Below are positions 51,128-58,739 of a stretch of DNA of 64,000 nt, piece by piece. Every line of letters begins with the position of its first letter. Position 1 is the stretch's first letter. The notes under the pieces are model-generated. The model saw nothing but the letters and a program-made list of their open reading frames with translations. It was not told the origin of the DNA and ran no database searches. Both the position numbers and the translations under genes were made by a program. Source of the stretch: Beijerinckiaceae bacterium (lineage in GTDB: Bacteria > Pseudomonadota > Alphaproteobacteria > Rhizobiales > Beijerinckiaceae); assembly GCA_021324915.1 (NCBI GenBank), contig JAJPIC010000009.1, forward strand, positions 1 to 64,000. The letters run 5' to 3'.

Positions 51128-51985
51128 TCAGCGGACCACTTTGCGATAGAGATGCCAGGTGGCGTGGCCGAGGATCGGCATGACCACAATGAGCCCGATC
51201 AGTGCAGGGATGGCTCCGAGCACCAGACCCGCGGCGACGATCGCTCCCCAAACGAGCATGGGCACCGGGTTCAGCATCACGGCGCGCACCGACGTTCGTA
51301 TCGCCGTCGAAACGGTGACAGGCCGGTCGAGCAGCAGCGGGAACGATACGACGCTGATCGCCAGGACGATCAAAGCAAAAATCGATCCGACGCCGATTCC
51401 AACGCCGATCAAGGTCCAGCCGGCGGGAGTCGTGAAGAGGCTCGCGAAAAACCCCGAGAGCGAGCGCGGCATCGCAGGTCCAAGCGTCAGCCGATAGATC
51501 AGCATCGCGGTCGCAAGCCAAAGCAGAAATATGGCGAGTAGGACAATGCCGAGCTTGATGATCTCGGCAAAGGAAGGAGAACTGAATACGCCGAGCGCAT
51601 CGAGCCAGGAAACCGGCCTTCCCTGCTCCTGGCGGCGGCTCATCTCGTAGAGACCGGCCGCAGCGAAGGGGCCGATCAGCGCGAAACCGGAGACGAGTGG
51701 AAAGACTAGAGGGAACAGACCGAACCGGAGCGTGACGTTGGCGAGGATGAGCCCGCTCAAGGGATAGATGAAGCAGATGAAGAACACATCCGTCCGATAG
51801 GCGCCGAAGTCGCGTAGCCCGCGCATCAGCACATCTTTGAGATCGAGCACCGAGATGCGTCCGACTTCCGGCGTGGCCCCGGTATCGACTTGCGGATGGC
51901 GCAAGACATGGCCAGCTGATTTCAAGGCGTGCGTCGTCAGCTCGATTTGGCCGGCTGTCCATTCAACGGGGTTTCGAATCGTCAT
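51128..51985 (-). CDS. DUF2189 family membrane protein
   Basis: 285 residues from ATG 51985, which has GGGAGGAG upstream. About six helices from residue 60 on; DVLMRGLRDFGAYRTDVFFI, PLSGLILANVTLRFGLFPLV, LVSGFALIGPFAAAGLYEMS and RRQEQGRPVSWLDALGVFSS are the family core. Function unknown, common in proteobacteria. The open frame extends upstream but overlaps no recognisable domain. Confidence 0.82.
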   Translation of the reverse strand: MTIRNPVEWTAGQIELTTHALKSAGHVLRHPQVDTGATPEVGRISVLDLKDVLMRGLRDFGAYRTDVFFICFIYPLSGLILANVTLRFGLFPLVFPLVSGFALIGPFAAAGLYEMSRRQEQGRPVSWLDALGVFSSPSFAEIIKLGIVLLAIFLLWLATAMLIYRLTLGPAMPRSLSGFFASLFTTPAGWTLIGVGIGVGSIFALIVLAISVVSFPLLLDRPVTVSTAIRTSVRAVMLNPVPMLVWGAIVAAGLVLGAIPALIGLIVVMPILGHATWHLYRKVVR

Positions 51986-52266
51986 GTCGACTCCTCCCGA
52001 AAGCGAGTTCAGGAGTCGCGGCCGGCGCGGGCGCAGACGATCAGGAGCCGCGAACGTGCCGCGACCTTTGTCGGAATCATATGCCTGCGCTCCGGCGCTG
52101 TCATCTCCATCTTTCCTCAAATTCGTCGTTACGCTCGGCGACGTTCTGGCTGCGTTTTGCAATGTGAACTTGTTTGCTTTGCCCTCGTTCCGCGCCGGGG
52201 AGTAAGATTGCGTCCTCGGCACCGCGTAGAGTTGCGACGCGTGCTGCGCTGAAAACGGAGGATGCC

Positions 52267-52701
52267 ATGATCGTGAAAGAAGCCATGAGCAGCCACGTGC
52301 AATGGATATCGCCGGACATTCCGATCGCGGATGTTGCGCGCATGATGCGGGACAATCGCATTGGATGCATTCCGGTCGGCGAGAACGACCGGCTGATCGG
52401 CATGATCACCGATCGCGATGTGACATGCCGCGCCGTTGCTGACGGAAGCGATCTCAACGAAATCACCGCTCGCGACGTGATGTCGAAAGGAATGTTCTAT
52501 TGTTTCGAAGACGAGCCGATCGAGAAGGCCGCTCAGCTCATGTGCGAGAAGGAGGTTCACCATCTGACGGTCTTGAACCGACAGAAGCGAATGGTGGGCC
52601 TGATCTCCCTGGGTGACTTGGCGCTCAAGGGCGATCAGGCGACACGAAGCGAGGTCGTGCAATTGGCCGCTCGCGACGCCGCACGGCACAGGGCGGCGTA
52701 A
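52267..52701 (+). CDS. CBS domain protein
   Basis: 144 residues made of two CBS modules: MSSHVQWISPDIPIADVARM with NRIGCIPVGENDRLIGMITD, then MSKGMFYCFEDEPIEKAAQL with VHHLTVLNRQKRMVGLISLG. Stand-alone CBS pairs bind adenosine nucleotides and modulate partners. ATG 52267 follows CGGAGG closely. Confidence 0.88.
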   Translation: MIVKEAMSSHVQWISPDIPIADVARMMRDNRIGCIPVGENDRLIGMITDRDVTCRAVADGSDLNEITARDVMSKGMFYCFEDEPIEKAAQLMCEKEVHHLTVLNRQKRMVGLISLGDLALKGDQATRSEVVQLAARDAARHRAA

Positions 52702-52795
52702 GCGCCTCGGCCCCCTCGCAAGCGGGGTATTATTTCGCCCATCATTCATCGAGCGAGATCGCAGGATCCCGCTCGATTTCCCGTGTCGAGCCGCT

Positions 52796-53041
52796 TCAGG
52801 ATTGATTAGGCCAGCAGCGGCGGCCTTCCGGCCCGAGATGATAGCCGCGCGGACACACGCGGCTATGGGCGAAAGGATGGCACCGTCCGTCCGGGCCGCG
52901 CCAGAAGCCTTGCCCGCAGCCTTCCGCGACCTTTGTAATCGTCAAGCCGAGTTCGCTCACCGGCGCAAGCAGCGGACCGGCATAGGCCGGTGCCGCCATT
53001 GCGGCCGCCAGCGCGGCGCCGAGAAACAATTTCGAGATCAT
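52796..53041 (-). CDS. Small secreted Cys/Gly-rich protein
   Basis: 81 residues with a signal peptide (KLFLGAALAAAMAAPAYA). The mature part has GCGQGFWRGPDGRCHPFA and VCPRGYHLGPEGRRCW, a paired Cys-Gly pattern seen in many short rhizobial exported proteins of unknown role. Likely forms two disulfides. Confidence 0.75.
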   Translation of the reverse strand: MISKLFLGAALAAAMAAPAYAGPLLAPVSELGLTITKVAEGCGQGFWRGPDGRCHPFAHSRVCPRGYHLGPEGRRCWPNQS

Positions 53042-53108
53042 CCTTACCCTCCCCCATTGGATCTTATCGAGACTGTCCCGCCGGCCGTTCAGCGGAGGCT
53101 AGCGAATA

Positions 53109-53411
53109 TCACCCCCACCGGTGCCAACCCCACCGATGCCAACCCCAACGGTGCCAGCCCCAACCATAAGGATGCCAGCCCCAGGGGTGCCCCCAGCCGT
53201 AATAGCCGCCACCCCAACCCCAATTGGGAACACAGCGCCCCCAGGGATTGGGATGCCACCCGGGCCCGCACGGCCAGACAACCCGGACGATAGGCGGTGA
53301 ACTGGCGGCCGTCGTAGACGCCACCGGCATAGCAGAGGATGTCTCGAATGTCGCGAATTCGCCGCCGGCGAGAAGCAGGGCGATAGCAACGAATTTGACA
53401 GCGGGTTTCAT
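53109..53411 (-). CDS. Small secreted Gly/Trp/His-rich repeat protein
   Basis: 100 residues. A signal peptide precedes VVWPCGPGWHPNPWGRCVP and a Gly-Trp-Tyr-His tail that ends in three copies of GWHRW, encoded by 15-base tandem units at 53112-53156. Related GWGW-rich short proteins occur next to similar Cys/Gly-rich ones in this order. Function unknown; aromatic and His content could suit metal or surface binding. Confidence 0.7.
   Translation of the reverse strand: MKPAVKFVAIALLLAGGEFATFETSSAMPVASTTAASSPPIVRVVWPCGPGWHPNPWGRCVPNWGWGGGYYGWGHPWGWHPYGWGWHRWGWHRWGWHRWG
53112..53156. repeat. Three 15-base tandem coding repeats
   Basis: Imperfect 15-base units, each encoding Gly-Trp-His-Arg-Trp, at the 3' end of the gene above. 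Copy number could vary by slippage. Confidence 0.75.
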
Positions 53412-53502
53412 CGTGAACTTTCCGTCGTTTGTTGCTGACTATAAGGGCGTCGCGCCCTTGCATCCCTTCAACGCGCCCTTGCAAAAATCCTGTCGTTCAC
53501 AA

Positions 53503-53943
53503 TTATTTTTTCGGTTGAACCGCGCCGCTCGGCATCAATCCCTCGGCCAAAATCCGCCGCGCCTCGGGAGAACTCGCGGCTGCGAATTCGACGAAGCGCT
53601 GTTCGACGAGGGCGCGCACGGCGGCGTCATCCTTGCGCATGCGCTCGAGCGCCGCCGATAGCGCATTCGAATCGAGCGTGGGCTGCAAAAGGAGGTCGGC
53701 GGCCTCGCGCTTCGCCTGCCGCGCATCCAGAATCGTTTGCCAAGCATCGTGGCGCGCGGTCCGCAAGGCCTGCCGGAACGCACCGCGTTCAGGCTCCGGC
53801 AGCTGCTGGCCTGCCGCAATCCAGCCGCTGCGAACCGGCGCACGTTTATTCATCTCGAACCAGATCGCGCTGCCCGCCAGCACACCGAGCAGGAACACGT
53901 TCAGCACGATCGAAACGGTCAGAGGGATGCGGGACCCGAGCAA
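53503..53943 (-). CDS. Periplasmic sensor-like protein of an ECF sigma unit (heavy-metal-sensor family)
   Basis: 146 residues from a TTG start at 53943, taken because an AGAGGGGG site lies just upstream and the anti-sigma stop overlaps it. One membrane anchor (VSIVLNVFLLGVLAGSAIWF) is followed by a helical periplasmic domain (ALRTARHDAWQTILDARQAK, ERMRKDDAAVRALVEQRFVE) like CnrX/periplasmic heavy metal sensors. Few His are present, so metal binding is unproven. It would transmit the signal to the anti-sigma factor next to it. Confidence 0.7.
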   Translation of the reverse strand: MLGSRIPLTVSIVLNVFLLGVLAGSAIWFEMNKRAPVRSGWIAAGQQLPEPERGAFRQALRTARHDAWQTILDARQAKREAADLLLQPTLDSNALSAALERMRKDDAAVRALVEQRFVEFAAASSPEARRILAEGLMPSGAVQPKK

Positions 53944-53944
53944 A

Positions 53945-54376
53945 TCAATCCCCCTCTTCTGTCGTGTCGAAATCGGAGACGGTGTCGCTGAAGGCCGTGT
54001 TTTCCTCAAAGCCGCGATGATTGGGCAGGCTCGCCGGCATCAGGATCGTCGCCATGACCATGCCCGCAATCATGCCGGCTACTCCGACGCCCGCCAGCCC
54101 AAGCTCAAGGCGCAGCCAGCGCCGGCGCTTCCACCTTGCAGTTGCTTGGCGCAGGATGCGGGTGTCGAGATCGGGCGCGGGCGCGCGGACCGTATAGAGA
54201 TCGAGCAAAGCATCGAGCTTTTCAGCTTCATCCAAAACGGCGCGCCCTTCCGCCGTCGCTGCAAAGGCAGCTGCCGCCGCTTGCTCGGATTGCGGCCAAT
54301 GGCGGAGCTGCGCACCATAGGCTCCCGCGAGCGCGGCAAAACGATCGGCACTCATTGCGCCTGGCCCTTCAGTCAT
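53945..54376 (-). CDS. Anti-sigma factor, membrane-bound
   Basis: 143 residues. An N-terminal cytoplasmic helical part (RFAALAGAYGAQLRHWPQSE) is followed by a single membrane helix (LAGVGVAGMIAGMVMATILM) and a short acidic tail. Start overlaps the sigma factor stop by eight bases. Order sigma, anti-sigma, periplasmic sensor is that of CnrH-type units. Confidence 0.75.
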   Translation of the reverse strand: MTEGPGAMSADRFAALAGAYGAQLRHWPQSEQAAAAAFAATAEGRAVLDEAEKLDALLDLYTVRAPAPDLDTRILRQATARWKRRRWLRLELGLAGVGVAGMIAGMVMATILMPASLPNHRGFEENTAFSDTVSDFDTTEEGD

Positions 54377-54938
54377 GATCTGCGCCCCTCATGAGGATCG
54401 TTCGCAACGATCGTCGACCGCGCGCGAGCAGGCTCTCCAAAGCCTCGACGCTGATCTCCATGGCCGCGGCAGCTTCGATATTCGACATCTCCTGGTAATA
54501 GGTCAGCACGATCGCCTCGCGCTGGCGCGGCGCGATCCGCTGCAAGGCGCGTTCGACGCCGCGGCTCATGTCCTCTAGGCGGCCGCCATTCGGATCCTCG
54601 CCAGGATCGGCGAACTCCGGAAGATCACTCCCCGACCATTCCCGGCGGCGACGCAAACGGTCGTAGCAAAGGTTGAGCGCGACCCGGTGGATCCAGGTGT
54701 CGAAGCGTGCGCCTCCCGGCCGCCAGCGCGAGGCATTGCGCCAGATGCGAACGAATGCTTCCTGCGCTACGTCCTCCGCTTCCGTCCGATCGCCCAACAT
54801 GCGCGCGGCAAGCGCGACGAGGCGCGGCAATTTGCGCTTAATCAGGATCTGCATTGCCACTTCGTCGCCCGCCCCCACGCGGCGCACCAGGTCCTCGTCC
54901 GGATCGGCGTCGGTCAATCGGAGCGCTCCCGCCCTCAC
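54369..54938 (-). CDS. ECF-family RNA polymerase sigma factor
   Basis: 189 residues from GTG 54938. Region 2 (LVALAARMLGDRTEAEDVAQ, EAFVRIWRNASRWRPGGARF) and region 4 (LQRIAPRQREAIVLTYYQEM, SNIEAAAAMEISVEALESLL) are complete. It probably directs its own operon and an unknown regulon under control of the two proteins downstream. Confidence 0.9.
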   Translation of the reverse strand: MRAGALRLTDADPDEDLVRRVGAGDEVAMQILIKRKLPRLVALAARMLGDRTEAEDVAQEAFVRIWRNASRWRPGGARFDTWIHRVALNLCYDRLRRRREWSGSDLPEFADPGEDPNGGRLEDMSRGVERALQRIAPRQREAIVLTYYQEMSNIEAAAAMEISVEALESLLARGRRSLRTILMRGADHD

Positions 54939-55317
54939 CTGACATTATCGTCTTTCGTCGGCCGCTCCTGGACCGGACCCAGGCCGCCGACCGATGTTCC
55001 TAGCCGAAGGCGCGCCCGCCCGCATTCTCTCCTTAAACGCGGCTGGCGGGAAATCCGTCGGAAAAGCCGAAAAAATCTAAAGGGCCTGCCGAGACCTGGC
55101 GGTTCGGCCTGGGCGCGTTGGGGCCGCGGGATCGAGCGGCCTATACCAAATAGCACCATGGACTTTCGCCGGCGGCCGATTTTGATTTCGGGCGAACATG
55201 GCGGAACTGCGTCGCCTCGAAAGCCCGGCATCTCGAGCCATTTGCTCGAATGGTCGCCCGGATCCGCCCATCCAAATAGGCGCGCGACAAACCGCCGGGA
55301 AAGGACGAGAAGCATAT
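54939..55317. other. 379-base divergent intergenic region (ECF sigma / truncated hemoglobin)
   Basis: No gene recognised. It must contain the promoters for the leftward sigma factor unit and the rightward hemoglobin gene. A GGAACT at 55202-55207 could serve as an ECF -35 box, but no -10 partner was confirmed. Confidence 0.35.
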
Positions 55318-55785
55318 ATGGGACGAGAAAATCTATATGAACGAATCGGCGGCGCGGCAGGTCTTCAGAAGCTCGTCGACACGTTTTACGATATTGTCGA
55401 GAACGATCCCGATGGCGAAATCTTGAATGTATTGCACCTGCGTGGGCATGGCGTCGCCCACTCGCGGATCGAGCAATTCAACTTTCTATCCGGCTTTTTG
55501 GGCGGTCCGCAGCTCTACATCGAGAAGTACGGGCATTCCAATGTTCGCGAGATGCACCAGCACGTTCAAATCGGACCCGAGGAAAGGGACGCCTGGCTTT
55601 TGTGCATGTCGCGCGCGATCGAAAAAATTGGAATTGAACCAGAGGCTGCCAAAATTCTGATGAAACATTTTCGCCGTGTGGCGGACTTGATCGAAGCGGA
55701 GCACAGAGAACGGACCGGACGCACGGCTGTTTCTTATGAAGAAGCTCAGGGCGCAGCACCAATGCGCGGGCTCGCTTCGAGGTAG
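55318..55785 (+). CDS. Group II truncated hemoglobin
   Basis: 155 residues from ATG 55318. NLYERIGGAAGLQKLVDTFY puts Phe-Tyr at B9-B10, GGPQLYIEKYGH is the CD/E region, REMHQHVQIGPEERDAWLLC contains the proximal His and the Trp at G8 that mark group II. These proteins bind oxygen or NO. Its end overlaps the end of the convergent cytochrome gene by 40 bases. A role in oxygen or NO handling is by family. Confidence 0.88.
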   Translation: MGRENLYERIGGAAGLQKLVDTFYDIVENDPDGEILNVLHLRGHGVAHSRIEQFNFLSGFLGGPQLYIEKYGHSNVREMHQHVQIGPEERDAWLLCMSRAIEKIGIEPEAAKILMKHFRRVADLIEAEHRERTGRTAVSYEEAQGAAPMRGLASR

Positions 55786-56372
55786 GCCGCGAGTTGGTCG
55801 ATATCCTCCTCGGACAAGCGTCGCGCGATATCCGACATGATTTGATCATTTGTGCGAGCGCCGGATTTGAAGTCCCGCAATTCTTTGGCGAGATATCCTG
55901 CGTGCTGCGCCTCCAGCCAGGGAGCGGTGTCTGCTCGCGCGTCATGGCAGAAACGGCACGCGACAATCCCCGCGCCGGGTCGTCCCGCCTCGACGATCGC
56001 TCTGGCGCGCGCGCTCGCCTTGCCTCGGCCCCCGTTCGACGGCGGCGCAGGCAAGCGACTGAAATAGTCGGCGGCAAGCTCAAGGGCTCGGTCCGAGAAA
56101 TCTGCGATTCCGCTCATTTGTCCATTGTCGTTGGCGCGGGCCCCGGAACGAAAATCGCGCAACTCTTTCTCGATATAGGCTCGCTTTTGACCCGCAAGCT
56201 TTGGGAAATGCGCCGTCGCGCTCACGCCCTCGAGACCATGACAATCTGCGCAGGCCTCCCATGGCCGGTCCGAAACGTCGAGAATCGTGTCTGCAGTCGA
56301 GCGTCGGCAGACACAGAAGGCAGCGAAAGCGGCGATCAGGACCGCACCGGCCATCAGTTTGCGAGACGTCAA
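55746..56372 (-). CDS. Diheme cytochrome c (c4/c553 type)
   Basis: 208 residues with an N-terminal signal segment (KLMAGAVLIAAFAAFCV). Two heme sites, CADCH and CRFCH, each in a similar domain with FPKLAGQKRAYIEKELRDFR and LEAQHAGYLAKELRDFKSGA, mark an internal duplication as in cytochrome c4. The TTG start at 56372 overlaps the stop of the ABC ATPase; ATG 56354 is the alternative. It is therefore the last gene of the ABC operon, which is unusual for NitT/TauT systems. Periplasmic electron carrier. Confidence 0.82.
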   Translation of the reverse strand: MTSRKLMAGAVLIAAFAAFCVCRRSTADTILDVSDRPWEACADCHGLEGVSATAHFPKLAGQKRAYIEKELRDFRSGARANDNGQMSGIADFSDRALELAADYFSRLPAPPSNGGRGKASARARAIVEAGRPGAGIVACRFCHDARADTAPWLEAQHAGYLAKELRDFKSGARTNDQIMSDIARRLSEEDIDQLAAYLEASPRIGAAP

Positions 56373-57205
56373 CGGTTCTGTTGCTCGAAGGCGCGCAGAC
56401 TCTCGGCGCGGATTGTGGCGAGACAGGACTTTTTGATCTCGATGAATCGATGATCGGTCGAAATATCGGGATTGCGCGGGCGCGCCAACGGCACGTCTTG
56501 ATCGGCGATGATCCGGCCGGGACTGGCGCTCATGACAAGGATGCGATCGGCGAGGAAAATCGCCTCGTCGACATCGTGCGTGACAAACAGAACCGTGGTC
56601 GAAAACTCGCTCCAGATCCGCAACAGATTTTCCTGCATCATCGCGCGCGTCTGGGAATCGAGCGCTCCGAACGGTTCATCCATCAACAATACGCTGGGAT
56701 AATTGGCGAGCGCGCGGGCGATCCCGACGCGCTGTTGCATGCCGCCGGAAAGCTCGGCCGGATGGCGCGTGGCGAAACCGGAAAGCCCGACCATTTCCAA
56801 GAAATGATCGGCGATCGCCATGGCTTGCGCCCGTCTTCTGCCGGCACGCAATGGTCCGAACGCAATGTTCTCACGCACGTTCTTCCAAGGAAACAGGGAA
56901 TATTGCTGAAAGACCATGCCCCGCTCCGGGCCCGGCCGGTCGACAATGATCCCATCGACCTTCACGGTACCGGACGATGGACGAACGTAGCCGGCAACGC
57001 AATTGAGCAAAGTAGACTTGCCGCAGCCGGAAGGCCCGAGCAGACAGACGAATTCGCGCGGCCTGATCTCGAGCGACGTATCGAGAATCGCGGGACGCGC
57101 CTTGGCGCCTTCGCCGAATTCGACGCTCACACGATGGACTAGAATATGGCCGCGGCGCGAGGCCGCGCGCGGCTGGAGTTCCTTCGTTTGTGCAATGATA
57201 TTCAC
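56369..57205 (-). CDS. NitT/TauT-type ABC transporter ATP-binding protein
   Basis: 278 residues from GTG 57205, overlapping the previous stop as GTGA. Walker A GPSGCGKST, Q-loop VFQQYSLFPWKNV, signature LSGGMQQRVGIARAL, Walker B SVLLMDEPFGALD and H-loop FVTHDVDEA are all present. The group imports nitrate, sulfonates, taurine or related anions. It powers the permease two genes upstream. Confidence 0.9.
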   Translation of the reverse strand: MNIIAQTKELQPRAASRRGHILVHRVSVEFGEGAKARPAILDTSLEIRPREFVCLLGPSGCGKSTLLNCVAGYVRPSSGTVKVDGIIVDRPGPERGMVFQQYSLFPWKNVRENIAFGPLRAGRRRAQAMAIADHFLEMVGLSGFATRHPAELSGGMQQRVGIARALANYPSVLLMDEPFGALDSQTRAMMQENLLRIWSEFSTTVLFVTHDVDEAIFLADRILVMSASPGRIIADQDVPLARPRNPDISTDHRFIEIKKSCLATIRAESLRAFEQQNR

Positions 57206-57882
57206 GCGGCCTCCAAGGCCGTTTCGCGGCGGAGCGCGGTTTCGAGCATGCGGGATTGCCGACCCGCCAATGAGAACATCGAGCCGACGAGGAGAGCGAT
57301 ACCCGCGAGCGCGATCCAAGGTCCGAGCGGCTCGAGCGTGAAGGATAAGGTGCTGTCGAGCCCAAGAAGCGTGAGCCCGACGACCCAGTTCGGCGCCGCG
57401 CAGCACACGACCCAGCTCAGCGAAATATTTGCCAGGCCAAAAGTCAGAGCGCCGACCCCTGTCGCTCCGGCGCCGAATCGCCGTTTGGCGAAAGAGCAGG
57501 ACACGCGCGCGCGGCGCAACAGCAAAACGTTGGTGCTGACGAGAATCGCGCTGATCGCGATCAGGACCAGCTTTGCCGGCAGGAGCGCAAGCGTCCATTC
57601 CGCTATGCCGTGACCGTACTCGTAATTCATGTAGCCGATCTCGAGCAGCCATTCATTGAGAATGATCGGAATCATGTCGGAGACGGCCGGCGTCGAGCGG
57701 ACGATCCCGACGATATTGGCGGGGTAATCGTATAAAGCGATGTAATTCGGCAAATGACCGAGGCGAAGATAAAGGATGACGATTTGCGCCAGGTAATAAG
57801 CGAGGAAGAGCCCGACGCTCATCGCAGTCCAGGCGAGCCAATGCGCGCGCACGCACTGCGCGATCACCCGGCGCCTCGTCAT
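57202..57882 (-). CDS. Membrane protein of unknown family inside the ABC operon
   Basis: 226 residues from ATG 57882, which overlaps the permease stop as ATGA; its own stop overlaps the ATPase start. Four helices are evident (about residues 18-42, 98-122, 136-160, 172-196). The third contains a Cys pair in LSWVVCCAAPNWVVGLTLLG. It lacks the EAA loop of ABC permeases, so it is not a second permease. I do not recognise the family. Tight coupling on both sides argues for a part in the transport or coupling process. Confidence 0.7.
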   Translation of the reverse strand: MTRRRVIAQCVRAHWLAWTAMSVGLFLAYYLAQIVILYLRLGHLPNYIALYDYPANIVGIVRSTPAVSDMIPIILNEWLLEIGYMNYEYGHGIAEWTLALLPAKLVLIAISAILVSTNVLLLRRARVSCSFAKRRFGAGATGVGALTFGLANISLSWVVCCAAPNWVVGLTLLGLDSTLSFTLEPLGPWIALAGIALLVGSMFSLAGRQSRMLETALRRETALEAA

Positions 57883-58733
57883 CTGGCCTTCCTCTGCCAG
57901 GCGAGCAAAGGCCTCGTCAGCAGGCGCACCGCATGGGTCGAAAGAGTTCCGAGGATGCCGATGACGATCATGCCGACGACAATGTCCGGATAAAGGATCA
58001 GCGAATAGGCATTCCACGTAAAATAGCCGATGCCATATTGGCCGCTGATGATCTCGCCGGCGAGAAGCGAGAACCACGAAACGCCCATGCCGATCGCAAG
58101 GCCCGTCACGATGTGCGGCAGCGCGGCCGGCAATACGACGTGGAGGAAGATCGCCGCCCGTGACGCGCCCAGAGATTGCGCGGCACGCACCAAAATCTCA
58201 GGCGTTTGCTCGACGCCATGGATCGTGTTGAGCAGGATCGGGAAAAGTGCCCCGAGCGCCGTGATATAGATGATCGAGGATTCCTCCGTCGGCCACATCA
58301 GAATGGCGAGAGGGATCCATGCGACCGCCGGAATCGGCCGAATGATTTCGACATAGGGCAGAACAAGGGCGCGCGCTACGCGTGAGCGACCGACGATCAG
58401 CCCCAGCCCGATACCGAGCACGGCAGCCAAAGTATAGGCGATCGCAATGCGCCTGAGGCTGTAGAGGATGTGAAGATAGAATCGCTCGTCGGAGAGCAGG
58501 TGCCAAAATCTCGCCGCTACCTGCACCGGCGTCGGAACATTTTCGAAGCGTATGTAGAAATTGAGGCTCGCCCGCGTCGCCCAATACCAAAACAGCACCC
58601 CGGCAAGCAGCGAAGCCGCGGCAAGCACGACGCTCAGCGCGGCAGATCCAAAACCGCGCGGCAAGTCGGGAATGCGCCGAATTTCCGCTGGCGCATTCCT
58701 CTCCAAGATCAGATCGGCGGACTTGTTCGCCAT
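57879..58733 (-). CDS. NitT/TauT-type ABC transporter permease
   Basis: 284 residues with about six helices. The EAA-type loop is in VRAAQSLGASRAAIFLHVVL PAALPHIVTGLAIGMG, and SLILYPDIVVGMIVIGILGT ends the domain, as in SsuC/TauC permeases. It follows the binding-protein gene by six bases. Confidence 0.9.
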   Translation of the reverse strand: MANKSADLILERNAPAEIRRIPDLPRGFGSAALSVVLAAASLLAGVLFWYWATRASLNFYIRFENVPTPVQVAARFWHLLSDERFYLHILYSLRRIAIAYTLAAVLGIGLGLIVGRSRVARALVLPYVEIIRPIPAVAWIPLAILMWPTEESSIIYITALGALFPILLNTIHGVEQTPEILVRAAQSLGASRAAIFLHVVLPAALPHIVTGLAIGMGVSWFSLLAGEIISGQYGIGYFTWNAYSLILYPDIVVGMIVIGILGTLSTHAVRLLTRPLLAWQRKAR

Positions 58734-58739
58734 GTGAGC

